From the NCBI GenBank assembly GCA_022800755.1, contig JAAWQX010000004.1, forward strand, positions 62,001-126,000: a stretch of 64,000 nt of DNA, given 5' to 3'. A program made the translations under genes and the position numbers. The notes below the pieces were generated by a model. It was not told the origin of the DNA, did no database searches, and was given only the letters and a program-made list of their open reading frames with translations. The DNA comes from Oscillospiraceae bacterium (lineage in GTDB: Bacteria > Bacillota > Clostridia > Oscillospirales > Oscillospiraceae). Shown piece after piece: positions 1 through 8,407 of this stretch. The number at the start of each line of letters is the position of its first letter. Within the stretch, counting starts at the first letter, position 1.

Positions 1-2487
1 GATATGGGCGTTCATGCCCGCGTCCAAACAGCGCTTCACGTCCTCGGCGAAAGCGTCGGCAGTCATGGCGATGATGGGCAGCCCCGCGTCCTCCCGGTCT
101 AGGGCACGGATGGCCCGGGTGGCCTCGTAGCCGTTCATCACGGGCATACGGATGTCCATTAAAACAGCGTCATAATACCCCGGGGCGGAGCCTTGGAACC
201 GCTCCACGGCGATTTGGCCGTTTTCCGCCCAATCCAGTTCCAGGCCTAATTCCTCCAGCAGATCGTGGGCGATCTCCCAGTTCAGTTCGTTATCCTCTGC
301 CAGCAGAACCCGCCGCCCGGTGAGGTCAAAGGTCTCCGCGGGGGCGAGGGGGCCGGCCGCCGGGTCCGCGAAGGCCCGCAGCCCGTGGTACAGGGTGGAT
401 TTGAACAGGGGCTTGGAGATAAAGCCTGTGATGCCTGCCTGGGTTGCATCCTCCTCGATCTCGCTCCAGTCGTAGGCGGAGATCAGCAGGATCGGCACGT
501 CGTCCCCCAGGCTGGTCCGGATGCGCCGGGCGGTCTCCAGCCCGTCGATGCCGGGCAGCTTCCAGTCCATGAGGATGATGTGATAGTTTTTGCCCTGAAC
601 GCGGCGTTCCAGCACCAGATTCAAGGCGCTTTCGCCGTCCAGGGTGTACTCCGCGTTCACGCCGATGGACCGCAGGGCGGTCACGGCGCTGTCGCAAAGC
701 TGCTGGTTGTCGTCCACCACCAGCATGTTCCAGTTGGGCAGGACCATTTCCTCTTCGGAAAGCTCCGCCTTTTCCAGGTCCAGTGTCACCCGGAACTCCG
801 TCCCCTCACCCGGGGCGCTGTCCAACTCAATGGACCCGCCCATAGCGTCTACGATGTACTTGGTGATGGCCATGCCCAGTCCGGTGCCTTCCGTGCGGTG
901 GACCCGGGTGTTGTCCTCCCGGGTAAAAGATTCAAAAATCGTGGCCTGGAATTCCGGAGTCATACCGATGCCGTTGTCCCGCACGGACAAATGGATGCGC
1001 ACATACGCATCCCCCTTGGGGGACGGCTCTTCATACAGGGACAGTTCGATCTCGCCGCCGTCGGGGGTGAACTTGATGGCGTTGGACGCCAGGTTCAGCA
1101 GCACCTGGTTGAGCCGCACACTGTCGCAGAACACGGATTCCGTAGAGACGTCGTGGATGGATACATTAAAATGCTGCTGCTTCATGCTCATCTGTGGCTG
1201 CACGATGTCCACAATGCTCTCCATGACCTCTCGCAGGGAGACCTGGTCCATGGATAGGGTCATTTTGCCGCTTTCGATCTTGGACATATCCAGCACGTCA
1301 TTGATCAGCCCCAGCAGATGCTTGCTGGACAGGGCGATCTTTTTCAGGCAGTTTTGCACCTGTTCCGGGTCATCCTGATTGGCCGTGGCGATGGCGGTCA
1401 TGCCCACGATGGCGTTCATGGGGGTGCGGATATCGTGAGACATATTGGACAAAAACTCGCTTTTGGCCCGGTTAGCCCGTTCCGCGTCCTTCCGGGCGGT
1501 CTCCAACTCCTGCAATTGCTGGTTGGACATGCGCAGGTAGCACACAAAAATGGTGATGAGCAGCGCCAGCACGAAAATACAGCCCGCCATGGACACAAAA
1601 CTCCACATATGGCTGAATTGGTCGATGGAGCTGTTCAGGTCGCCGAAAGGCATGGCCGTGAGCAGGTACCATTCAGAGTACGCCAGCTTGGCGCAATAGA
1701 GGTTCCGGCGCTCGCCGCCGATTTGGAATTGGGTGGAATACGGTTCGCCGGTAGCCATGGCGGCCTGGAGCCGGGACACGAATTCCTCCGGGGTCTGGCC
1801 GTTCACGTCCTTGTATAAGCTGAGTGCCCGGTCGAAATAGCTGCTGCGGTAAGCGTCCCCGGTGCGGATGACGAAGCTGCCGTCCTGCCGGATGATGTAG
1901 GAATAAGTTTTGCTGGCGTCCTCCTCCAAAGACAGGGTGCTGGTAATGTAATCCACCGGCAAAGCGGCCACCAGCGCCAGCGCGTCGTCTCCGGCGCTCA
2001 TGCAATAATTCGCGGGTACGCCCAACAGCAGTACCCGCGCACCGTTGGCGTCGGTCCCTACCGCGACTTTCGTGTCGCCGTTTTGCAGGGAACTGAGAAA
2101 CGGCCCAGGATCGGTAATGGACAGTTCGCTGCCGTAGACCATCTCAAAATCCCCCGCCGGGGACAGCAGGGCCAGATAGGAAAAGCCCCGGGCCTGGGCG
2201 TTGAATCCAAGCTCGTCCAGAATGGCTTCGTGGGATTTCCCGCTGAGCTGCGCCGGCGGCGTACCGATGGCCAGCGCCTCTACCTGCTCCAGCCGCAGCC
2301 CGATGGTGGTCTGAAAGTGCAGTGAGATCTGCTCACTGAGGTTTTTCATATAAAATTGCCCGACCTGATTGATCGCGTCGGCGCTGCGGCGGTTCATAAA
2401 GGAGCTTAAAAACCCAAATAAACCGATGCAAAGGGTCACGGCTAGGGCCAGACTGACCACCAGAAAGCGGGTCGTTTTGTTTTTCAT
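1..2487 (-). CDS. Hybrid sensor histidine kinase with two receiver domains (partial, C-terminus outside window)
   Basis: Membrane-bound hybrid kinase that should autophosphorylate and feed a His-Asp phosphorelay. About 829 residues are visible and the frame is open at base 1. In order I see an N-terminal membrane helix (about residues 7-30), a long extracytoplasmic region that resembles Cache-type sensors, and a second helix just before the kinase core. The H-box NMSHDIRTPMN follows, then N box NLASNAIKFT, DNGIGM and GTGLGM glycine boxes. Two receiver domains come next (LVVDDN...LMDWKLPG and LLAEDNE...LMDIRMP). The ATG overlaps the stop of the HPt gene (ATGA), so it is translationally coupled to the HPt/regulator operon. 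The ligand is unknown. Kinase class is very sure; sensor type is inference. Confidence 0.93.
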   Translation of the reverse strand, partial: MKNKTTRFLVVSLALAVTLCIGLFGFLSSFMNRRSADAINQVGQFYMKNLSEQISLHFQTTIGLRLEQVEALAIGTPPAQLSGKSHEAILDELGFNAQARGFSYLALLSPAGDFEMVYGSELSITDPGPFLSSLQNGDTKVAVGTDANGARVLLLGVPANYCMSAGDDALALVAALPVDYITSTLSLEEDASKTYSYIIRQDGSFVIRTGDAYRSSYFDRALSLYKDVNGQTPEEFVSRLQAAMATGEPYSTQFQIGGERRNLYCAKLAYSEWYLLTAMPFGDLNSSIDQFSHMWSFVSMAGCIFVLALLITIFVCYLRMSNQQLQELETARKDAERANRAKSEFLSNMSHDIRTPMNAIVGMTAIATANQDDPEQVQNCLKKIALSSKHLLGLINDVLDMSKIESGKMTLSMDQVSLREVMESIVDIVQPQMSMKQQHFNVSIHDVSTESVFCDSVRLNQVLLNLASNAIKFTPDGGEIELSLYEEPSPKGDAYVRIHLSVRDNGIGMTPEFQATIFESFTREDNTRVHRTEGTGLGMAITKYIVDAMGGSIELDSAPGEGTEFRVTLDLEKAELSEEEMVLPNWNMLVVDDNQQLCDSAVTALRSIGVNAEYTLDGESALNLVLERRVQGKNYHIILMDWKLPGIDGLETARRIRTSLGDDVPILLISAYDWSEIEEDATQAGITGFISKPLFKSTLYHGLRAFADPAAGPLAPAETFDLTGRRVLLAEDNELNWEIAHDLLEELGLELDWAENGQIAVERFQGSAPGYYDAVLMDIRMPVMNGYEATRAIRALDREDAGLPIIAMTADAFAEDVKRCLDAGMNAHI

Positions 2488-2843
2488 TCCTGCCCCTCCC
2501 GGAACTGCCGGATGGCGTCCACTGTGCGCCGGTAGTCCTCCGCGACGGTCTGGGCCAGCGGTTCGGCATCATCGGACCAACACTCTCGCAGCGCGTCGCA
2601 CAGGGCGGCGGAGGAAGCGTACAGCCGGGTGAAGCTCAGATTCTGGCAAACGCCCTTGATGGTATGGGCGGCCCGGAAAGCCTCCTCCCGGTCATGGGCG
2701 GCCATGGCGGCACACAGTGCGTCATAGCTGGGGTCGTCGAGAAATTTCAGCATGAATTTCTGCACCAGACGGTCTGTGCGCAGCCGGGCGAGCACGTCTT
2801 CATAGTCGCCCTGCAATTGGGCGTAGCATTCCTGAATGGTCAT
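2484..2843 (-). CDS. Histidine phosphotransfer (HPt) domain protein
   Basis: Small cytoplasmic phosphotransfer protein, 119 residues, all helical HPt fold. The signature AHTIKG carries the phospho-accepting His (about residue 60), followed by a typical second helix. It sits between a response regulator and a hybrid kinase with 4-base ATGA overlaps on both sides, so the three are made from one mRNA. The expected flow is kinase His to kinase receiver Asp, to this His, to the regulator receiver. Length and motif fit stand-alone HPt proteins. Partner specificity is inferred from operon context only. Confidence 0.9.
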   Translation of the reverse strand: MTIQECYAQLQGDYEDVLARLRTDRLVQKFMLKFLDDPSYDALCAAMAAHDREEAFRAAHTIKGVCQNLSFTRLYASSAALCDALRECWSDDAEPLAQTVAEDYRRTVDAIRQFREGQE

Positions 2844-4963
2844 GGCTCATCTCTCTTTCCCGGCGCAGGGCCGGATGGATTCTGTTCGCTTTCAATGGGC
2901 GAGACTGTGGAGAGCGTATCCTTCATGGAATCATCGTAGAAGCAGTACTGCCCCCGTCCCGCCTGCTTGGCCCGGTACAGGGCCTGGTCGGCCTGTCGGA
3001 ACAGGTCCTCATAGCAGATATCCGCACCGGATACCCGGGAGATGCCCATACTCACGGACAGGGGGAACTCGTCCACCTGCCCGCACAGGGCGTTGAAAAT
3101 ACGCTGGATAATGGGTTCCAGCTTCCGCTTATACTCCAGAAAAATGAGGAACTCGTCCCCCCCCACCCGCACGGCAATATCGCTGCCGCGGATGCTCTGC
3201 CGGAGCCGTTCTGACAGATAAGTGAGTACCTGGTCACCGAATTGATGGCCGTATGTATCGTTTGCGCCTTTAAAATGGTCCAGGTCGATCATTACCAAGG
3301 CAAATTGGGAATCCGGCCGGTCGTCCATGCGCTGCTGGATGATGGTTTTTGCGTGGGCGTGGTTATAAAGGCCGGTCAGCGGGTCGTGGGAGGCTTTGCG
3401 TTCCAGGTCGTTGAGCATCATGCGGGAATCATGGATATCCATGGCCTTGCCGATGCAGCCGGTAAACTGGGGGTTGCTTTCCGCAGACCACATGGCCCGG
3501 ACTACGACACGGAACCACCGGCGCTCTTTCCCGCAGGTCACGACGCAGTCCTGCTGGGCCAAAGGCTGCTCCGGCGTGGCCCGGCGGAGCTTTTTCATAA
3601 GCTTTTTCAGGTCCTTCGGGTCCATCACGCCGCGCACCGCGGGATTTTTCAGCGGGTCCATGATGATCTCGTCCAGCCCCAGCCGCTGGGCGCCCCAGGC
3701 GGAAATGGACACCATCGCCGGTTCGGCGGTGTAGTCGAACTGAATTTCATGGGTCAGCGCGGCGTAGAAATTATTTTTCATCCGCTCCTGCTCCAGCAGG
3801 CGCAATGTGCGTTCCGAGACGGTCAATTCTTTGTGCCGCGCCATCTGTTCGATCATGCCCCGGTGCTCCCGGTCGGTGCCGGTATGGGGCGGGACCTGCC
3901 CGCCCGGGGCATTTTTCAGCGTGTCGGAGATATCCCGCAGACAGTCCATGAGCAGAGGGTTGAAGACCCCGCACTCGCCGTTCAAAATCATGGCGACGGC
4001 TTCTTCATGGGAAAACGGCGGCTTGTACACCCGCTCGCTGGTGAGCGCGTCGTACACGTCCGCCAGGGCCACGATTTGTGCGGAAATGGGGATCTCGTCG
4101 CCTTTCAGCCCATCGGGATAGCCCCGCCCGTCGTAGCGCTCGTGGTGCCAGCGGCAAATCTCGTAGGCGGAACGGACCAGCGGCTCATTTTGATATACAG
4201 GCAGGTCCTGGAGCATTTCCGCGCCGATGGCGGCGTGGGTCTTCATCACGGCGAATTCCTCGTCTGTGAGTTTGCCGGGCTTGTTCAAAATTTCGCTGGG
4301 GATGCCCAACTTGCCGACGTCATGCAGGGCGGACGCCATAGAAATGGCGGAGATATCCGACCAGGTCAGACGGTATCGGTCCGTGCGCCGGGTGAGGGCG
4401 TCCAGCAGCAGTTCCGTCAAGCTGCGCACGTGCAGAACATGCTGGGCACTTTCGCCGTTTTTAAAGCCAACGATATGGCTCAAAATATCGATCATGAGGC
4501 TGTTGTTCTGCTCTTTTTCGTAAATCTGGTCCGCCACCAAGCCTACCAGCTTTTTCTGTTTCGCGTAGAGCAAAATGGTGTTTGTCACCCGGCGCTGGAC
4601 GATCATCGCGTCAAAGGGCCGGGAGATAAAGTCCGTGACCCCCAGCTCGTAGGCCCGCTCGATCACGGCGGGGGCGCTCTCCGCGGAGATCATGATGACC
4701 GGGATATCATCGATCCAGCGGTGCTTATTCATGGCGTCCAGCACGCCGAAGCCGTCCATTTCCGGCATGACAATATCCAGCAGGATCAAGGACAGCTCCA
4801 CGCTGTACGTTTGCATGGCGGCGACGGCTTCCAGCCCGTTTTCCGCCTCGATGACTTCATAGGAATCTCCCAGCATATCTGCCAGGATGGCCCGGTTCAT
4901 TTCCGAATCGTCGGCAATGAGAATTTTGGGCCGATGGTTTTGCGTGTCGCTGATGGGAACCAC
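2840..4963 (-). CDS. Response regulator with HD-GYP and GGDEF domains (c-di-GMP turnover)
   Basis: About 707 residues. REC domain with phospho-acceptor Asp63 (LLDIVMPEMDG). HD-GYP phosphodiesterase domain with HDVGK at about 214-218 and HHERYDGRGYPDG at about 273-285. A PAS-like segment (about 400-515) leads to a diguanylate cyclase domain with intact GGDEF at 601-605. An RxxD inhibitory site (R592, D595) lies exactly five residues before GGDEF. Both catalytic signatures look intact, so the protein could make and degrade c-di-GMP, switched by phosphorylation. The start is uncertain: no ATG precedes the REC domain at a good distance. I chose the GTG directly after AGGAGG; an upstream GTG at 4990 is the alternative. 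It overlaps the HPt start by 4 bases. Confidence 0.9.
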   Translation of the reverse strand: MVPISDTQNHRPKILIADDSEMNRAILADMLGDSYEVIEAENGLEAVAAMQTYSVELSLILLDIVMPEMDGFGVLDAMNKHRWIDDIPVIMISAESAPAVIERAYELGVTDFISRPFDAMIVQRRVTNTILLYAKQKKLVGLVADQIYEKEQNNSLMIDILSHIVGFKNGESAQHVLHVRSLTELLLDALTRRTDRYRLTWSDISAISMASALHDVGKLGIPSEILNKPGKLTDEEFAVMKTHAAIGAEMLQDLPVYQNEPLVRSAYEICRWHHERYDGRGYPDGLKGDEIPISAQIVALADVYDALTSERVYKPPFSHEEAVAMILNGECGVFNPLLMDCLRDISDTLKNAPGGQVPPHTGTDREHRGMIEQMARHKELTVSERTLRLLEQERMKNNFYAALTHEIQFDYTAEPAMVSISAWGAQRLGLDEIIMDPLKNPAVRGVMDPKDLKKLMKKLRRATPEQPLAQQDCVVTCGKERRWFRVVVRAMWSAESNPQFTGCIGKAMDIHDSRMMLNDLERKASHDPLTGLYNHAHAKTIIQQRMDDRPDSQFALVMIDLDHFKGANDTYGHQFGDQVLTYLSERLRQSIRGSDIAVRVGGDEFLIFLEYKRKLEPIIQRIFNALCGQVDEFPLSVSMGISRVSGADICYEDLFRQADQALYRAKQAGRGQYCFYDDSMKDTLSTVSPIESEQNPSGPAPGKRDEP

Positions 4964-5004
4964 CCTCCTGTTTGACCGAAAATTGGTCACAATACTACAT
5001 GATA

Positions 5005-5033
5005 AAAATAGCATACCGCTGCGGGGAATGCAA
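5005..5033 (-). promoter_or_regulatory. Possible sigma-A promoter of the phosphorelay operon
   Basis: Read on the minus strand: TTGCAT (5033-5028), 17-base spacer, TATTTT (5010-5005). The -10 is imperfect. It lies between the phosphoketolase terminator and the regulator gene, where a promoter is needed. Confidence 0.4.
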
Positions 5034-5040
5034 GAAAATA

Positions 5041-5071
5041 AAAAGCCCTCCCCCAGCGGGGGAAGGCTTTT
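5041..5071 (-). terminator. Rho-independent terminator of the phosphoketolase gene
   Basis: Arms 5041-5054 and 5058-5071 form a 14-bp stem with one wobble and a 3-base loop. It starts 5 bases after the phosphoketolase stop and, on the minus strand, runs into a T-rich tail. Confidence 0.85.
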
Positions 5072-5075
5072 CACG

Positions 5076-7430
5076 TTACAGCTTTTGCCAGCGCCAGTCG
5101 GCGATCTCCGGCAGGTCGACACCGTATTCGTGGATATACTGCGCGTGCTCCACCAGTTTGTCTTTCATCTTCTGGGTCAGTGCCGCGCCCCGGTTGCCCA
5201 GGACGGGCAGGTGCTGCAAGGCCAGCATGACCAGATGGTAGCGGTCCAGGCCGTTTTGCACCCGCATGTCAAAGGGCGTGGTGATGGTGCCCTCCTCCAC
5301 GTAGCCCCGGACGTACAACTGCTGGTTGTGCCGGCGGTAGGTGAGCTTTTGGATGAGGGACGGATACCCGTGGAACGCGAACACGATGGGCACGTTGGTG
5401 GTGAAGACCGCGTCGTATTCCGGGTCGGATAGGCCGTGGGGGTGCTCAGTGTTGGATTCCAGGCGGAACAGGTCGACAATATTCACGAAGCGGATCTTCA
5501 ATTCCGGGAAGTGTTCCCGTAAGATCATTGTGGCAGCGAGGGCTTCCAGGGTAGGGGTCTCGCCGGCGCAGGCCATGACCAGGTCTGGTTCCTGTCCCTC
5601 GTCGCTGCTGGCCCACTGCCAGATGCCAAGCCCCTCCGTGCAGTGCCGCACGGCCTGTTCCATGGTCAGCCACTGGGGACGGGGATGCTTGCTGGTGACC
5701 AGCACGTTCACATAGTTCCGGGAACGGATGCAGTGGTCAAAGCAGCTTAAAAGGCAGTTGGCGTCCGGGGGCAGGTACATACGCACCACGTCGGCTTTTT
5801 TGTTGGATACGTGGTCCAAAAAGCCCGGGTCCTGATGGGTAAAACCATTGTGGTCCTGCTGCCAGACGTTGCTGGACAGCACGTAGTTCAAGCTGGCGAT
5901 GTCCTGCCGCCAGGGAAGTTGGCTGCATACTTTCAGCCACTTGGCATGCTGAGAGAACATGGAATCCACAATACGGATGAACGCCTCGTAGGAGTTGAAA
6001 AAGCCGTGCCGCCCGGTGAGGAGGTAGCCTTCCAGCATCCCCTCGCACACATGCTCGGAAAGCATCGCATCCATGACCCGTCCGTCGTTGGCCAGGAACT
6101 CGTCGCCGTCTTGCATATCCGCGTTCCAGTCCCTGCCCGTGACTTCGAAGACTTTGGACAAGCGGTTGGACTGCGTCTCGTCAGGGCCGAAGACTCGGAA
6201 ATTCCGGGCGTCGGCGTTGAGTTTGAGGATATCCCGCACAAAACCGCCGAGAATGGTCATGTCCTGACCGTCCACCGCGCCGGGGAACGGGATGGACATG
6301 GCGTAGTCCCGGTAATCCGGGATACGCAGGTCTTTCAGGAGCAATCCGCCGTTGGCGTGGGGGTTCGCGCCCATGCGCCGGGTACCGGTGGGGACGAACT
6401 GCATGTACCAGTCAAAGGGCACGCCGTTTTCGTCAAACAGTTCCTCGGGGCGATAGCTTTTCAGCCAGCTTTCCAGCAGCTTGAGGTGGGCCTCGTCGGT
6501 GATCTGGATGGGCACCTGGTGGGCGCGGAAGCTGTCCTCGATCTTCTTGCCGTCCACCTCCTTGGGGCCGGTCCAGCCCTTGGGGGTGCGCAGCACGATC
6601 ATGGGCCAGCGGGGACGCTCTGTCACGCCCTCTTCCCGGGCGCGGCGCTGGTACTCCAGAATCTCGGTGACGCAGGTGTCCAGCGCGTCGGCCATTTTCC
6701 GGTGCATGGCACCGGGGTCGCTGCCCTCTACGAAATAGGGGGTCCAGCCGCAGCCTTTCAGAAACATTTCCAGTTCCTCGTGGCTAATGCGGGCCAGAAT
6801 GGTGGGGTTGGCGATTTTATAGCCGTTCAGATGCAAAATTGGCAGCACTGCGCCGTCAGTGCGGGCATCCAGGAATTTATTCAGTTGCCAGGAGGTAGCC
6901 AGCGGACCGGTCTCGGCCTCGCCGTCGCCCACCACGCAGGCGGCAATCAGACCGGGATTGTCAGCCACGGCGCCGAAAGCATGGGACAAACTGTACCCCA
7001 ACTCGCCGCCCTCGTTGATGGACCCCGGCGTTTCTGGAGCCACATGACTAGAAATGCCACCGGGGAACGAGAACTGCTTAAACAGCTTCTGCATTCCCTC
7101 CCCGTCCCGGGTGATGTTGGGGTAGACCTCGGAGTAGGAGCCGTCCAGCCAGTCTTGGGCCACCATGGCGTTGCCCCCGTGTCCGGGGCCGGAGAGGTAG
7201 ATCATATCCAGGTCATAGTCCTTGATGACCCGGTCCAGGTGCGTATAGATAAAATTCTGCCCCGGGACGGTCCCCCAGTGGCCAACGATCTTCTTTTTCA
7301 CGTCCGCCATAGTCAGCTTGCTGCGCAGAAGCGGGTTTTGCAGCAGATAAAGCTGCCCGGCGGAGAGGTAATTCGCGGCCCGCCAGTAAGCGTCCATTTG
7401 CCGCAGGGTCTCCTCGGTCACATTTGACAT
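5076..7430 (-). CDS. xfp: Xylulose-5-phosphate / fructose-6-phosphate phosphoketolase
   Basis: Thiamine-diphosphate enzyme that splits xylulose 5-phosphate (and usually fructose 6-phosphate) with phosphate into acetyl phosphate and glyceraldehyde 3-phosphate or erythrose 4-phosphate. It is 784 residues, the usual length. Family-typical blocks are visible throughout: [15 protein letters not shown] near the N-terminus, GPGHGG, the [21 protein letters not shown] block, the ThDP-binding [11 protein letters not shown], and NSYEAF further on. The start is the ATG preceded by GGGAGGAA; an upstream in-frame start at 7496 has no ribosome site and would sit over the promoter. It is monocistronic with its own promoter and terminator. 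Acetyl phosphate would be used by acetate kinase or by the phosphate acetyltransferase at 16.2-17.2 kb. Confidence 0.97.
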   Translation of the reverse strand: MSNVTEETLRQMDAYWRAANYLSAGQLYLLQNPLLRSKLTMADVKKKIVGHWGTVPGQNFIYTHLDRVIKDYDLDMIYLSGPGHGGNAMVAQDWLDGSYSEVYPNITRDGEGMQKLFKQFSFPGGISSHVAPETPGSINEGGELGYSLSHAFGAVADNPGLIAACVVGDGEAETGPLATSWQLNKFLDARTDGAVLPILHLNGYKIANPTILARISHEELEMFLKGCGWTPYFVEGSDPGAMHRKMADALDTCVTEILEYQRRAREEGVTERPRWPMIVLRTPKGWTGPKEVDGKKIEDSFRAHQVPIQITDEAHLKLLESWLKSYRPEELFDENGVPFDWYMQFVPTGTRRMGANPHANGGLLLKDLRIPDYRDYAMSIPFPGAVDGQDMTILGGFVRDILKLNADARNFRVFGPDETQSNRLSKVFEVTGRDWNADMQDGDEFLANDGRVMDAMLSEHVCEGMLEGYLLTGRHGFFNSYEAFIRIVDSMFSQHAKWLKVCSQLPWRQDIASLNYVLSSNVWQQDHNGFTHQDPGFLDHVSNKKADVVRMYLPPDANCLLSCFDHCIRSRNYVNVLVTSKHPRPQWLTMEQAVRHCTEGLGIWQWASSDEGQEPDLVMACAGETPTLEALAATMILREHFPELKIRFVNIVDLFRLESNTEHPHGLSDPEYDAVFTTNVPIVFAFHGYPSLIQKLTYRRHNQQLYVRGYVEEGTITTPFDMRVQNGLDRYHLVMLALQHLPVLGNRGAALTQKMKDKLVEHAQYIHEYGVDLPEIADWRWQKL

Positions 7431-7463
7431 GAAGCGTTCCTCCCTATATTCATTGTCGTCCAC

Positions 7464-7492
7464 ATAGTATGCCGGTTTTTGAAAAAGTTCAA
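7464..7492 (-). promoter_or_regulatory. Sigma-A promoter of xfp
   Basis: Minus strand: TTGAAC (7492-7487), 17-base spacer, TACTAT (7469-7464), about 34 bases before the chosen start codon. Confidence 0.75.
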
Positions 7493-7593
7493 TCAATTTT
7501 TGTGCCTGGAAAATGGATTTTTACAGAATATTCACTTTTACCCTTTCCCTCGCGGTATAATTGTGCTATAAGTAGTACAATGGAGGAGCGACT

Positions 7594-8286
7594 ATGAATA
7601 AAAAAGCACTCATCGTGGAAGACGATGTAAACATCGCCGAACTGCTGAAAATATATCTGCAAAAAGACGGCTTTGACACGGAAAACGCCTATGACGGCGA
7701 AAAAGCGCTGGAAGTGTTCGAGACCTTCCGTCCGGACATCGTGCTGCTGGACATCATGCTGCCGAAAATGGACGGCTGGCAGGTGTGCCGGGAGATCCGC
7801 AAGACCGCCCGGACGCCCATCATCATGCTCACCGCCAAGGGCGAGAGCATGGACAAGGTGTCCGGACTGGAAATGGGCGCGGATGACTACATCACCAAGC
7901 CCTTTGACCCCAAAGAACTGGTGGCCCGGGTCCACGCGGTGCTGCGCCGCACCGACGGCGGCGACCAGGCCGGACAGGGGCGCAAGCTGTCCTACGACAA
8001 GCTGGTCATCAATCTGGATTCCTACGAACTGATCGTAGACGGGCAAAAGGTGGACACGCCGCCCAAAGAACTGGAACTGCTGTACCACCTGGCCAGCTTC
8101 CCCAACCGGGTATTCACCCGCAACCAGCTTCTGGACGAGGTCTGGGGCTTCGACTACTTCGGCGATTCCCGCACGGTGGACGTACACGTCAAGCGCCTGC
8201 GGGAAAAGATCGAGGGCGTGTCCGACCAGTGGGAACTGACCACCGTCTGGGGCGTGGGATATAAATTTAAGGTAAACGAGACATAA
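7594..8286 (+). CDS. OmpR/PhoB-family response regulator
   Basis: DNA-binding response regulator of 230 residues. The N-terminal receiver domain has the acidic pair EDD near residue 10, phospho-acceptor Asp in LLDIMLPKMDG and the conserved Lys in ITKPFDPKEL. The C-terminal winged helix ends with the typical TVDVHVKRLREKIE and GVGYKF. The ATG follows GGAGGAG. A TATAAT at 7556-7561 lies upstream, but the -35 is weak. Its partner kinase follows about 113 bases downstream and an HtrA-like protease comes after, which suggests an envelope-stress or cell-surface regulon. The target genes are not known. Confidence 0.95.
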   Translation: MNKKALIVEDDVNIAELLKIYLQKDGFDTENAYDGEKALEVFETFRPDIVLLDIMLPKMDGWQVCREIRKTARTPIIMLTAKGESMDKVSGLEMGADDYITKPFDPKELVARVHAVLRRTDGGDQAGQGRKLSYDKLVINLDSYELIVDGQKVDTPPKELELLYHLASFPNRVFTRNQLLDEVWGFDYFGDSRTVDVHVKRLREKIEGVSDQWELTTVWGVGYKFKVNET

Positions 8287-8294
8287 AGGCGGAC

Positions 8295-8407
8295 CCAAAT
8301 CAAAGCCCAGCGCAGCGGGTTTGATTTGGAAAGGAGGAACTGCGGAGCAAATGAGCCGTGCCGCGTGCGGTACGGGGAAGGCGCGAAGCGCGTTACGACG
8401 TGAATAG
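8295..8407 (+). promoter_or_regulatory. Hairpin, Shine-Dalgarno and short leader ORF cassette (copy A)
   Basis: Arms 8295-8308 and 8317-8329 form a stem with loop AGCGCAGC. AAAGGAGGA (8330-8338) follows immediately, then an 18-codon ORF from ATG 8351 ending LRRE with a TAG at 8405-8407. The real kinase start (GTG 8400) lies inside the last codons of this leader ORF, so the kinase would be translated by coupling. A second copy with the same loop pattern, site and overlap precedes ygiQ (49712-49841). Confidence 0.6.

Noticed and set aside
3242..4975. 577-codon open frame on the plus strand opposite the HD-GYP/GGDEF regulator
   Set aside because: Antisense shadow of a GC-rich gene: His/Gly/Val/Gln-rich, no domain pattern, no ribosome site, while the minus strand encodes clear catalytic domains.
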